DNA of 64,000 bases, from assembly GCA_002633005.1 (NCBI GenBank), contig NMRA01000359.1, positions 145,430 to 209,429 on the forward strand, given 5' to 3'. Position numbers and translations under genes: made by a program. The stretch comes from Phoronis australis. Taxonomy: Eukaryota; Phoronida; Phoronidae. The notes under the pieces were generated by a model that was not told the DNA's origin, did no database searches, and was given only the letters and a program-made list of their open reading frames with translations. Positions 1 through 13,300 of the stretch are shown here, piece by piece (within the stretch, counting starts at the first letter, position 1; each line of letters opens with the position of its first letter).

Positions 1-691
1 TGCGGCTGTCTGGAAACGGTTCGATTACCACGCCTGATACATCGTCAACGGATATGTTCAATGCAATTTTTAATATCGTACCCTCGAGAAGAACTGATTC
101 GCTGAAAAGTAGCCTCGTTTAGTTTCATGTTGACTATTGAGTGTTCGGCAATGCTTATTGTTTTGAAACCATATGTTATTTGCTTAGCCTAAACTATTCA
201 ACGTACTGTCAATGTTTTATGCTAGGCCTACGTCTATGCATCAAGCTTATTTCCATTGAATAGCCACTTCCCGAAATACCCACGGCGCACTCTCTGGCTA
301 TGCAGTGATTACCCACAATGCTGTGCATTCGTGGGTACATCTCGGACTGCGCCGTGCCGCTATTTTACATTATAGTTGGCTTGAAGTTTTTTGTTGCACA
401 GTAAGCTGCAATTCAGACGTAAAGAATGGAAAGCTGAGTAAGGCGCGATAAACCTTCTTCACTTCTCCCACTCGGCTCAGAAGTGAGTTACCTCATCCGT
501 ACAATGCGCGTTTTACCTCCACAATTGAATTGCGATGATTTCGGGATTTGGGTATTCGGAAACCCTTGTCGCTTAAGAATCAATGTTGATAGGCCCTAAG
601 CGAGCTTCTCGGCGTAGCGCCAAGTGGAAACAACCAAATTTGCATCTCTACGCTTAACACGTTAAATGCTAGAAAATTGTAGAAGCCGGTG
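1..691. other. 3' flank of the mesh-like gene, no gene seen
   Basis: No coding signature on either strand. A small hairpin-like inverted repeat, CACGGCGCA at 281-289 and TGCGCCGTG at 348-356, may be a tiny inverted-repeat element. The 3' UTR of the mesh-like gene should lie here, but no canonical polyadenylation hexamer was recognised. Confidence 0.5.
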
Positions 692-758
692 TATTAACAT
701 AAAGTTTGATTAACGAACCCGAGAAAATTGACACTGTTGCCTAAGTACCTCATTATTT

Positions 759-1332
759 CTAGGCGTTTGTACATTCTACAGAGTCCTCAGAGGGTTTGTC
801 CGGTGCAGTGGTCACTTCTGGAGATTTCTCCTCGCCATCAGACGAGGACTTGGAAGATCTGCTGCCAGCACTGCCTCTTCTTTTCTCCTGCTCTTCATCC
901 TTTTTTTCCTCGGACTCCTCTTTGGCCGGGGTAGCTTTTTCAGGCGAGGACTCTGATTTCTTCTTGAATAACCTCGTTTTTGATTTTTTTGGTTTATCTA
1001 ACCCCTCTTCGCTCTGGTATCCTTCATTTTCCTTTGCAGTTTCATCATTAGTTGATGCAGGTGCCTTCTTGGAACCGAAAAACTTAAGTGGTCCCAAGCC
1101 GAGTTTCTTCGACTTCTTTGGCGATACGTCCTCTTCTCCTGCCGTATCTGCAGTTGCGTAACGATACGATTTTGCCTGTTGAGTTTGAACTTTCTCCTCG
1201 GTCGGCTTGTCGGCGGTTGCATACCGATAGGACATCGCTGGTGGTCCTTGCTTAGTGGCCTCCGTTTTATCAAGAGGAACCTCCTCGAAGCCATCGTTGT
1301 CTTTTGCTGGAGGAGCTTTTTCAGGGTCGGAA
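759..1332 (-). CDS. mesh-like exon 20: cytoplasmic tail and stop (copy 1)
   Basis: The final exon encodes 190 residues of a highly charged, probably disordered tail rich in Lys, Glu and Ser. It holds two copies of SYRYATAD 21 residues apart, a basic GPLKFFGSKK stretch, and long Ser/Glu/Lys runs. The acceptor is ttcttgcag before 1332 and the stop is at 759-761. The minus-strand frame opens upstream of the first internal Met, so Met at 1235 is not the start. No AATAAA was seen within about 500 bp downstream. Confidence 0.85.
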
Positions 1333-4300
1333 CTGCAAGAAGTTGATGGTAGAACAATGGTTCAATTTTGAAACAAGGCCATGCTTGCGCTTTGAGTCTG
1401 ATTTTAAGTGACAACGATCTTTCGGAGCGTCCCACGTCCAGGAAGCATCTCTCACATGAGCTGGGAGCTTAGTGGCTAATACCAGTATTGTAAGGCAAGT
1501 GCCATAAAATTGAGGGAAGGCAGCCATAGCTGCATTAACGGTTTAACGCTACGACTGTTTACACAAACATTTATGCAGTAAATTGACTGACAAAATGTGT
1601 GCCGTTGACGGAATTACAAAGATGTCATGTTCTTGTTTGAGTTTGTGCACTGATCACTGCACCATTTAGTCCACCGTCGCTGCATCGGCATTAATACAAA
1701 CATTAAAAATGAAAATCTATTTGTCGCTAAACGCGTTACCTTCCTGCTTGCTTTTGCTGTGTCTGGCGTTTCCTAATGACGAAGATGTACACTAAGACTA
1801 CAGCTATGACTGCTAGTATTAAGATGACCCCGATGGCTATCCCAGCTTGCTGGCCGCCCGTGAGTCCACCGCTGCTCTCCTCAGTCCCCGGCGTGGTGGC
1901 TGCAAAACAACAGTGCAACTTAGGAACTCGTACAGCGGAGCACTTTACTTGCTTATACACACGTATAACATAGGCGGATCCAGTGGGGGTCAAGGGGTAC
2001 GGACCCGCCCCCCGCCCCTTTTTCCCTTGGTTGTAGTAATATCAAATCTAGAATTTTCAAATTGTTGATTTGCATCCCCTTTTTTAATACCCTTGATCCG
2101 ACCCCTTTTTTACAAAAATCCTGGATCCGCCCCATAGGCTGTCTTATATGTTGGTAATTTACGCAGCTTCTAGCATGGATTGGAGGGCCGGCGATTGCAT
2201 TTGATATAATACAGTGGAAAGAAGTGCGACTGAGATCTGACTTCATTAACTTTTTTACGGACAGCAAAAATAGATTGCGTTGGTATCCCTGAGCATAGGA
2301 ATTTTGGGATACAAGACATCCGCTAATTCATAATCCAAGTAGTGTCACTTAGATGATACTCTGCTCGGTAGAGCTAGAAGTGGAGCATATGCTTCATTTT
2401 ACTCGTGTCTAAACTGAAATTCTTGTTACTTGCAACTGGCGATCTGANTATTAACATAATGTTTGATTAACGAACCCGAGAAAATTGACACTGTTGCCTA
2501 AGTACCTCATTATTTCTAGGCGTTTGAATATTCTACAGAGTCCTCAGAGGGTTTGTCCGGTGCAGTGGTCACTTCTGGAGATTTCTCCTCGCCATCAGAC
2601 GAGGACTTGGAAGATCTGCTGCCAGCACTGCCTCTTCTTTTCTCCTGCTCTTCATCCTTTTTTTCCTCGGACTCCTCTTTGGCCGGGGTAGCTTTTTCAG
2701 GCGAGGACTCTGATTTCTTCTTGAATAACCTCGTTTTTGATTTTTTTGGTTTATCTAACCCCTCTTCGCTCTGGTATCCTTCATTTTCCTTTGCAGTTTC
2801 ATCATTAGTTGATGCAGGTGCCTTCTTGGAACCGAAAAACTTAAGTGGTCCCAAGCCGAGTTTCTTCGACTTCTTTGGCGATACGTCCTCTTCTCCTGCC
2901 GTATCTGCAGTTGCGTAACGATACGATTTTGCCTGTTGAGTTTGAACTTTCTCCTCGGTCGGCTTGTCGGCGGTTGCATACCGATAGGACATCGCTGGTG
3001 GTCCTTGCTTAGTGGCCTCCGTTTTATCAAGAGGAACCTCCTCGAAGCCATCGTTGTCTTTTGCTGGAGGAGCTTTTTCAGGGTCGGAACTGCAAGAAGT
3101 TGATGGTAGAACAATGGTTCAAATTTGAAACAAGGCCATGCTTGCGCTTTGAGTCTGATTTTAAGTGACAACGATCTTTCGGAGCGTCCCACGTCCAGGA
3201 AGCATCTCTCACATGAGCTGGGAGCTTAGTGGCTAATACCAGTATTGTAAGGCAAGTGCCATAATATTGAGGGAAGGCAGCCATAACTGCATTAACGGTT
3301 TAACGCTACGACTGTTTACACAAACATTTATGCAGTAAATTGACTGACAAAATGTGTGCCGTTGACGGAATTACAAAGATGTCATGTTCTTGTTTGAGTT
3401 TGTGCACTGATCACTGCTCCATTTAGTCCACCGTCGCTGCATCGGCATTAATACAAACATTAAAAATGAAAATCTATGTGTCGCTAAACGCGTTACCTTC
3501 CTGCTTGCTTTTGCTGCGTCTGGCGTTTCCTAATAACGAAGATGTACACTAAGACTACAGCTATGACTGCTAGTATTAAGATGACCCCGATGGCTATCCC
3601 AGCTTGCTGGCCGCCCGTGAGTCCACCGCTGCTCGCCTCAGTCTCTGGCGTGGTGGCTGCAAAACAACAATGCAACTTAGGAACTCGTACAGCGGAGCAC
3701 TTTACTTGCTTATACACACGTATAACATAGGCGGATCCAGTGGGGGTCGAGGGGGTACGGACCCGCCCCCCCCCCCTTTTTTTCCCTTGGTTTTAGTAAT
3801 ATCAAATCTAGAATTTTCAAATTGTTGATTTGCATGCCCTTTTTTAAAATCCTTGATTCGACCCCTTTTTTAAGAAATCCTGGGTCCGCCCCTGTATAGG
3901 ATGTCTTATGATGGTAATTTACACAGCTTCTAGCATCGATTGGAGGGCCGGCATTTGATATAACACAGTGGAAAGACGTGCGACTGAGATCTGACTTCAT
4001 TAACTTTTTACAGACAGCGAAAATCGCCTGCGTGGGTATCCCTGAGCATAGGAATTTTGGGATACAAGACATCCGCTAATTCAGAATCCAAGTAGTGTCA
4101 CTTAGAGTGATACCCTGCTCGGTAGAGTTAGAAGTGGAGCATATGCTTCATTTTACTCGTGTCTATGAGAAACTGAAATTCTTGTTACTTGCAGCTGGAG
4201 ATCTGACCGCTTTCTCTCAATCATTTGTTTAAAGACCCCTCCCTCTCTCTCTATCTTTCTATCTCTTCCCCTCTCTCTTCGTAAAAAGTTAGTTGTTTTG

Positions 4301-7300
4301 TTTTATGATAAATTTTCACTGTAGAATTAGCATCTCAAAGTCAATTCATACCACATCAAGCGAACTAAGATAAAGACACGTACAATCGCCTCCGACACTT
4401 TACCGGGGGTCGCTACAGCAGACAAATGTGGTTATAGCACTGACGTTTATTTAAAATATTTTTGTTTTAATAATGTTCGCACGAGATTAGATCATGTCAT
4501 CCATGCTGTTATTTCCTCTATTATGTAGTGCAAAATGCTCCTGGACAAAATAATCCCTGTGACCACGGAACTAACAAGAATGATATTCATAACCAACTCC
4601 CTGGTTATTGGTAAACAAGTGATAATGCTCGCTGCAGAGACGAGGTCAAGGAAAACTGCTGACCCAGAGAACTTGAAACTCCTTGACGGTGTTTTATTGC
4701 GCTCTTCATCCTGTGCACTTTTGTTCCATTGAATTAGTGCAACACATCATTATTCGAGTTTATTTATGAAAAACAGGTTGGCGTGTGGCGCAATTGGAGA
4801 CAATTCGAACACATTCTTTTAGGACTTTAAAAGCCGTTTTAACTTAAAACTAAACAATTCGCATATAGGTGAAATACGGGATAGAAAATAACTCTGAAAT
4901 AGCCGGTGTTCACCGAGGTATGCTGAATTGATTCGAATGGCCAAAATTCGAAAAGCACTGATAATGAGGTTTCGGAATTGAGTTATTTTAGGCCTATACT
5001 TTATTTTAATATTGAATTGTGCAGGCCACGGTCTGGTGACCAAACAAGTTTTTCTTTCAAAATCCGTACTGCATATCTTTGCAAGAGTTAATTAGGATTA
5101 TCAGGAGTGACACATTGTTCTTTGCACGATGAACGACGTCACTCTCGCTGATTTTTCCATACTGTTGGAGGTTTGCGCGCATGCGTTATACCACTGTGAC
5201 CATCGTTGTCAGGGATTAATGTCCCATTGGTTAAACGGATAACAATTCGAACACAGTCAGAAGGTCAAATTTCATGACCGTCTAGCCACCTATGTAATCT
5301 ATGACCCAGATCATGTGCCGTTCCGTTTGACAATGTTTAAACAGGATCATCGACAAAGTACACAACTCTGTATTTGATGGGTAACGACAATAACGAATAT
5401 CACCTATGCTTAGGTGTATGTAAATTTGCACGAAGCAAGATCCGTGCAGGGCTGCTCCAACTGCGTACGCAAGAGAATTCGTGTGTGTGTTTTAATATTT
5501 CTAGCTTTGTCATTCATGTGAAGCAAAAGCAAACGAAAACTGACAAACGTGAATTAAGTTTTATCTCTTACGAAGACGATGATATAGCCCCAAGAGGCTT
5601 CCCCGACTATGTGGAAAATTTTGGCTTTTACTGTTTCAAGCTGAGTGGCCGAGTAAATTAACTTTATGTTTTTCATCATTAATGTTAAAATATTAGTTAT
5701 CATTATCGTTGGTTTTGAGTAAGGAGTCCATACAAAAACTGAACTATACTCACGTCCTTTTCAAGTCCAGTGTGAGGGAGTTGTCACGTCTATGAATTGT
5801 TAAGGGGGCATTTTGCCGCTGTTAACTGTCATTGTTGAATTTTTTAACTGGTACGCTTCAGTGGGGTTCAAATATGCTCATTACCAAGCTCGGATCTCGA
5901 ATTGCTACCGAATGAGCCAGAATGATCGCGATTTCTTGGGTCCCTGATGGTTCCGCTTGTCGATAACGGAAATAAATTAAATACTACCATCAGTGGTAAC
6001 GAATATTATGTGATCGATTTGATGACAGTAAAAGCTGTAATTCGATTTTCGTTCTTTGGCCAGTTAAACCCCGCAAAATGCAGCTTTGATAAATCAGATG
6101 AATATTCGTCATAACATGTATGAGTCACAGAGCATCTTTACAGTTTCCTGGCCTCGCTAGTCAAAACTAAGCAGTAGCAACGTTTTTGACCCAGTCGCAA
6201 TTTGTTACAAAACAGCCGCTGCATCAGTTGCGTGAATAATGTCAACCCGTAATATTGAGTGGATTTCAGGATCTGATGACCTGAATGAAGCTAGTCGGAG
6301 AACAGCTTTTCTGAAATGCGGGTGCGGATACACGCTATGCACGTTAGACATTACAAAGACAAAAATAAAACTATTTGCCGAGTGAAAGAATATAAATCGG
6401 GTTCACACTTGAAAAATGCAGTCGAGAATATCATAAGCAGTGTCCGATCACATCATATACCAAATTATTATAATGAAAAGTTTTTGAAACATCTCAAATA
6501 ACGGTTATATCACACAACTGATACCCACGAGAATGTACAGTACGCAATGAATGAGACCGAATCGATTGGCACGCCTACATTGCATGCCAAATTAGCTATT
6601 ACTGTCAAGCCAAAGAACGCTCATAAATTAGCTAAGAGTGGTTAAAGATCAGATCTACACCTACTTGTAAGCCTGTCACTCATCACTCCCCTCGCTCTCC
6701 ACCTTACTTAGTATCTATATATGTGCCGCGTACTATCTAAACGGTAGCGTGTAACCAGGTGTGAGTTTGTCTAATCGATAAAACAACGAGGTCAAACGCC
6801 ACAGCGTCGGTAAGCCATTGTGGCGAGACAAAAAATAACAATATACCTTGTGCTTTCTCGGAGACCCATGCAAACGTGAGCTATACTTTCATTTCTGTTT
6901 GTACAATACGCGTATGCTGCAGTGAAGGACGGCTTGTAAGATCAAGCACGCTGTGAACTTCAGAGACGGAACTCCGCCTTATTCTCAGGTCATATCAAAT
7001 TCGATCACCAGATAGGATTAGAAGTTAACAATGCCATGAGGATAAAAAAGAGACACTTTCAGAAACGGCAAGAGGTACCGGCATTGAGTTATCGACAAAG
7101 TAGACAGATAATATAACTTGCAGCGACATGTCCTTTAGTTTCCTCGACAGATTTTATTTGCATAGGCTACCAATCCGCGTTCCGCAAATGAAAAATTGAA
7201 AAATTTCTCTCATTGTCTTCCGTTGAGAAGGAGCTTTTTGTCTTGCAAGGAATGGCGACTCGTTATTAGTTGAGACCATGCCCGGCTCATGAAATGACCC

Positions 7301-10300
7301 GTTTCCTAGACGCAACTACGCTCGCGAAAACGAAAGATGACGAATTCTTCGCCAGATATCGCCATACATTACAAGCCCATGATCACCTAAGTTAACCTTA
7401 ACCTATTGGCTAGATTCTTGCGCTGATTGAACTCAGCCATGGTCTCCAGCAGTGGCAAACTGACAGTTCTTTCCAAGCTCGACTAAGGAGCAGTTTAACT
7501 TGAGACCAATCTCATATATGTAGCTGTAACGTCCCAAAGCTGGAGATAGTTTTGGTGACGGAAAAGTCAATAGCCCCTTTCGGCTCTGCAAGAAAAGATC
7601 TCTATGAAGTACATTGTATACTCCTTCCTTTTGTTTTTACCAACTTAAAACACACAGTGTGTCTCATCAGTCAAAAGATGCCAGTCGGCTTGGAATATAT
7701 GTTTTTTGCAACTAACAGACCTCGTTAAGTTCAATTTATGTATACTACGGGTTTTTGTCATCATAATTTTTCAAATTCATTAAGAGTGCTCAGTTTATTT
7801 TGAACAGAAGTTCATGTCGTGTAAAAAGAAAACAACATTCGGGATTAACTCTGGACTAGACTTGTTTGCATTGAAACTCGATTGTTTTACTAAATTTAAA
7901 TGCAATGAATAATTTACCTCTGGTATTTTAAAAAGGGATGTTATCATTTTTACGGCCGAAAAACATTCGGGGATTATTGTTGGAAGGGATAACTTCATGA
8001 CGTTAACTTTGAACAGAGCAATGAAAGAACAAAATCCGTTGTAATTTTGTGGCTTTATTACAAATCGACAATTCTCGCCGTTGCGGCCCGGCTAGACATT
8101 AGTTGAAATCAAACCGTGTGTCTTCACTCATTAAATATGCTTACAACATTCAGTATGGAATTCCATAGTATGGACTTCCAAGACTTTCAATGTATGAAGC
8201 GCCAAAGGGTTCTTAAACGAGTAATTTTTGCGCTTTGAAATGTGCTTAAACGCGTACTGTTGCTTAATCTACGAGACTGTACTTTTGCTTAATTTACGTG
8301 TACTTTTGCTTAATCTACGTGCGTAATTTTGCTTAATCTATGTGTATTTTTACTTAATTTACTCGTGCTTTTGCTTAATCTTTGCGTAGTTTCAAGCTAC
8401 GCGTACTATTACTTAATCTACGCGTACTTTTAGTTCTTAAACAATCATTGTTCTGCTCTAAACAACTAATTTGAGAGCACGGGCGTGATTGGACTATATG
8501 AACTGATTAAAAGTACGCCTAGGTTAAGCCAAACTACGCGTTCATTAAGCAGATTTCAACACGCAAGAAGTTACTCGTTTAAGAACCCTTTGGCGCTTCA
8601 TAATCTATCACTGCTTGTATTAAATGACGCGTTAATTCGGTTTATGGTATTCATTTTTAGTTTGTAAATACGACCGATTGGTCATTCCATTTATGTGTGA
8701 ACTCAAATTCTGGCAGGAGTGGTGGAATCCGTTACTTATTGCTGTTTTGCGGCGGCGCAGCACTGAAAAAAGTGGGGGGAGGGGGCTAACCCCCCCCCTC
8801 AGCCCCCTATGGTGCGCCGCCCATGTCATAGCCTGACTTATTACAGTCGGGCAGTAGTTGATACATGCAACGTTATGGACTCAGATAAGACCAATGTGGT
8901 TGAGTGGGATCGAGCGGTCGGTGGTGAGATCGCTCAGTTTCAGAGATGAAACACCACACAGGGCTATATAATCTGCACAATGCGCGTACCCAGGCTGAAA
9001 AATGGGGGGGTTCGAATTTTGGAGAATATGAGCCTTTTATTAAGATTCACGGGTACCTTTAGAGCTATGAACTGTGCATTCGCGGAATTTTGGTAATTCC
9101 TGGTTTTTTAGTGGACTTTTGTCTCGTTTTCTACTTTTTTCAGAGGTTTTGTTTCTCTGAGGCGGACCTCTTTGACCGCTTCGCCTGATGAGGGGTTCGT
9201 TCGAGCCTCGCGTGCTCCCCTGGGTACGCGCAAGATCTGATAATTCAACCTCTTTGGCATTCCTTTTTGGGCCAATCGTGGAAATCTGATGCCCTGACAA
9301 TATTCAATTAACATATGGGATGAACTCAGCATCCACCTGTCATTACGTCAGTTTATTAGCTATCGTTGATTTGACCGAGTTATTGGATTTCGAGTTAAGA
9401 GATTGGTCTGCGCCACTACCTGTGGGATAAATGCACTGTAGCAACGAGTAACAGCGAAACCGAACATCACGTGACCTCAACAATTTAGCGGATCACGGGA
9501 ATTTCAATAAATTACCGTAAGTTTAACCAAGGTTAGACAAGAAACACCCTAAACACCTCTACAGAGAGAATTAATGAATTGTTTAAATACATACATAAAC
9601 AAGCTTTTAAAACTGCGTTGACATATAAAATCCTTGCGCACTAACAAATGAATGTCTTGGAATTTCATAATTCTGCATTCCAATACAATTTGCGTTCAGC
9701 TATGGAATTCCAAGCCTATCAGTTGTTAGCGCGTTCGGGTTTTACTCGTTAGCGCGTCAGGCGAAGGATTTCTGTGCCCATGAACATTCACATTCACCAG
9801 TAGTCAACGGGTTGATTATCAAAACGTGTACAGCAATAAACACTACCACTTGACCCTTCCATTTATGCGCCGTGAATTTGATTCAACAGATTTTAGCAGA
9901 CCATGCGCTCACCCACGAGTCTTCCAAATTTGGCGAACTAGACAAAAAGGTCCGCCTTAGAAAAACGAAAACTCCGAAATAAAGTAGAAAACGAGACAAA
10001 AGTCCACTAAAAAGCAGGAACTGCCAAACGTCGACGAATGCACAATTCATGGCTCTGAACGCACCCCGTGAAACTTAGTAAAAGGTCCACATTCTCAAAA
10101 AAAATCCAGCCCCCCTCCCAATTTTTAAGACTGGCTGCGCGCATGCAGACGTTATCAGAATCCGCTTCTCATTGCTGTCTTGCTGACACTGTAGGATGGG
10201 AATTGGTCCTAGAGAGAACCGTGACAGAATTTATGGCACTGACCTGTTGGTGATGTGTTTGTTACGAATTCCCTTTTGTAGGCCAATCATGGAAGTCTGA

Positions 10301-13300
10301 TGCTCGAAAAAATATCCAGTACTAACAGGGATTAACTCAGAATTGCCATATCATTACGACAGTTTGTAAGTTCACTACTGTTGATTTGACCGGGTTGTTG
10401 GAATTCAAAATTAGTGACTGATTTGGATTATTGCATCTAGCATAATTATATTAATAACGGTGAAGTACCGCATGTAGGGCATCAAAATTCCTGTCTGATA
10501 AATCATAAGTTTTGAATAGCAGCATTGTGACATACCAGAAAAACGGCACATAATATAACACATCTAGTACCAAGCAAATTATCGTGTTGTATAATACCTG
10601 TGAATAATTTCATTACAGTCCTAGATAATGGGTGCTGGCATAGATCAACACGCTTACGTGTATACGGGCACCCCTACGCGTTAACAACTGGTAGATTTGG
10701 AATATCATATTCAACTGCTACTGGTGGGCACGATGCCGCGCTGTAGCAATTACTTTTCTCGCCAAGAACGTCCCTTTAACTGAACGTTAAGTAGGAAATA
10801 ACATTGATCACTGGCTTGTACATGTATCGCTGAAGTCAGACAAAGTACTAACTCTCAACATAGGATTGCTGGCGAAAATGACACCTTCAGTTTGCGAACA
10901 GATCGTTTCGTGTTTCGTCAGTGAAACTGTTATAGCGCTTCGCTTCTCGCGGACCTGTAACAACTGCCCAAAACGATAGTCTTTTCGCTACCATTTTCAC
11001 TTGTAGCAAAAGCACCCATTAATGCAGACGGTTACGAGAGTCACTTTTGACTTTTGCACTGAGGCGATTTAAGTTACTTCAAAACAGATGAGGTTTTCGC
11101 TAGCACTTTTGCAGCCAGACCGCTTACTTCAAGGGTCACGCGTGTGCAGGGTAAAGAGCCCTTTGTTTCATTGTTGTCATGGCAGAGTGAACGTGCTTTG
11201 ACATCAATTTTCGGGTGGTTATGAGATAACTGACAACTAAAATGACCCCTACGTGAACAGCTCGCCTGTTTGTCTAAACGCAAGCGTTTTTGCTAGTTGC
11301 CAGTGAAAGTGCGTTTTTGGTAATTATGAGAATCAAGAATAATTTAGCTTTGTCTACACATTTCAATTGCCCTATACGTTTTGATTTACGAAGACGTATA
11401 CGACATTCGGACTTCGTGGATAATGGTTCAGTATGGGAATTCTGCTTAGTGCGTCGAACGAAACTGGAGTGAAACTGGTCGTGTTCCCTCTGAAGCGAAA
11501 AATCTAATAAACTTTTGAACGGGGCTTATTTTTTTCATTTCTGTGTCCACTTACCGAGTTTGCAGTCAGCCGTCACTTTCCTATTCCAGCTGACACGTCC
11601 GTCCGCGTCTTTTATACATTGATACTCTGTGTCGCCCGACAGAACGTAACCTTGTTCACATCCGGTTATTTTCACTTTGGCTCCGACAAAGTTATTGTAA
11701 CTGTCTTTTTTGGCATGTCTCACTTGTAAAGCGCCACAAGATTGATCTGCAAAGGATTTGTTTCCGCATAAGGCATATTATTTTATTTTTCTAAAGCACT
11801 ATATGTCCATCTTTGTGTTGGCGGCCTCTAACTTAGGAAAAATAAACTGTTCACGATCGAGTGAAAATATTTTAACCCAAGAGTTATACGTTACGTTGGT
11901 GACATACACGTAATTCCTCATATAGTCCGTATACTAAGACGAATGAAAAAAATATATATGACTGAAACCAAGAGAAACTAATTAATTTACTAGATTTGAT
12001 ATTCGGACTTACACTCAGTCGTCATAACTGTCATCATGTTGCGGAATTGTTGAGCAGCATAGAGTGTAGTCTTGGCGACATCTTCATTTCCTGTTGCGCG
12101 GTAGTCAAATATGCATTCTTTGTTTCCGTGACACATCGCGTTAACTTCAGCCTCAGACATCGAGATGTTGGGATGCGGTGGCATGCCGAAATAGGGTTCG
12201 AAAGTCGTGTCGTTGAAGGTGTCATGGTTTTGACTGATTGTGTAGAAGAACTTCGACTCTGGCGATGTCACTTGCCCTTTAAAAATTGTGTTAATTGTAA
12301 ATACAAGAGTTCAGAATCACCAAAATCGTTGGAAATTAGATTTTAACAAGCCACGTTTAGCTGGAACGTCACCGTTTCATACTACAAACACAACGTGCAC
12401 TAGTACTAATGTAACGTGACACTTTATATTATTTTCATTGAACACTTACAGGTCATCCCAAAATGCTTGTACAGGTATTCTGAGCTGGTATTCGAAATCA
12501 GTTGTCCATTTCTGGCTTTGAGATCGTTTGCTGCATCATCGTCCCACGAACCAAATAAACCTTCCGTCTCCGTCTAAACCAAAGGAAAAGTTATGACTTT
12601 TGTTTGATCCTTTTTTCTTTTCAGGATAATCTATACGCAAGAGTTGCATTGCGGTAGAAATCTGAGTTTAAACTACAAAGTAGTGCAAGAGATTCAATTT
12701 AAGGCAATGTTTCGCTCAAGTGTGAGCTTGCAAGTGACAACAAGACTGCTTTGGAGTTGTTGCCTCTAATGTCATCGAGAAACGATGAATATGTTAGTTT
12801 TATTAATTGATGGCGTGGTTAAAACTGTTCACTTAAAGATGTTCGCTTTATTTCCAATAATTGGACACTTCATAAATCGAGTTTTAACGAAAATCAAATT
12901 AAGCAAACTTAGAAAAATTGTGAGACAACTGTGAAGTACTCAACTTTACGTACCTTGAACCTTGGAGGTACGACCACGAGTACTTGAAGAAACGAGTTCA
13001 ATGCAATGACTTTCGCTCCGACGCCATTGTCGAATCTCACGGTAAAGTTATTTTGTCTTTCGTGTTTTCGAGTGAGCAAAACTGAGACGCCTACAATAAA
13101 ATGAATGAATGGTAGACCAATTGTATGATGAAAATTAAAACGAATTCTTTTCAATCAACGAACAGACCTTAATTCTAGTAATGATAAAGCCTTTTTGGAA
13201 ATTTCTAACCTCTGAGTCTTGTCAAGACTTTTGATGATGTTTTACATTCAATTGAAATGTTCGTTGATCAGCAATAGAAACTTGTGCCTACTGTAGTGGC

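Larger units (their letters stand above)
692..2447. repeat. Allelic-looking overlap, copy A (1.76 kb)
   Basis: This 1756-bp block is repeated at 2449-4206 with scattered SNPs and small indels. Copy B begins at the base after the 'n', and copy A ends at the base before it. That is the pattern of two overlapping contigs from different haplotypes joined end to end. Confidence 0.9.
2449..4206. repeat. Allelic-looking overlap, copy B (1.76 kb)
   Basis: Partner of 692-2447. It carries the second copies of the transmembrane and tail exons and of the inverted-repeat element at 1971-2136. Confidence 0.9.

Noticed and set aside
796-1161. 121-residue plus-strand frame rich in Ser and Phe
   Set aside because: Mirror image of the Lys/Glu/Ser-rich tail exon on the minus strand, with no support of its own.
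998-1435. 145-residue minus-strand frame overlapping the tail exon (repeated at 2755-3192)
   Set aside because: It is an alternative frame of the real tail exon and continues into the intron across the acceptor. Presence in both copies only reflects the allelic duplication.
1321-1527. Minus-strand frame starting MAAFPQFYGTCLTILVLA, like a signal peptide
   Set aside because: It lies in the intron between the transmembrane and tail exons. The phase-perfect splice across it argues against a separate start.
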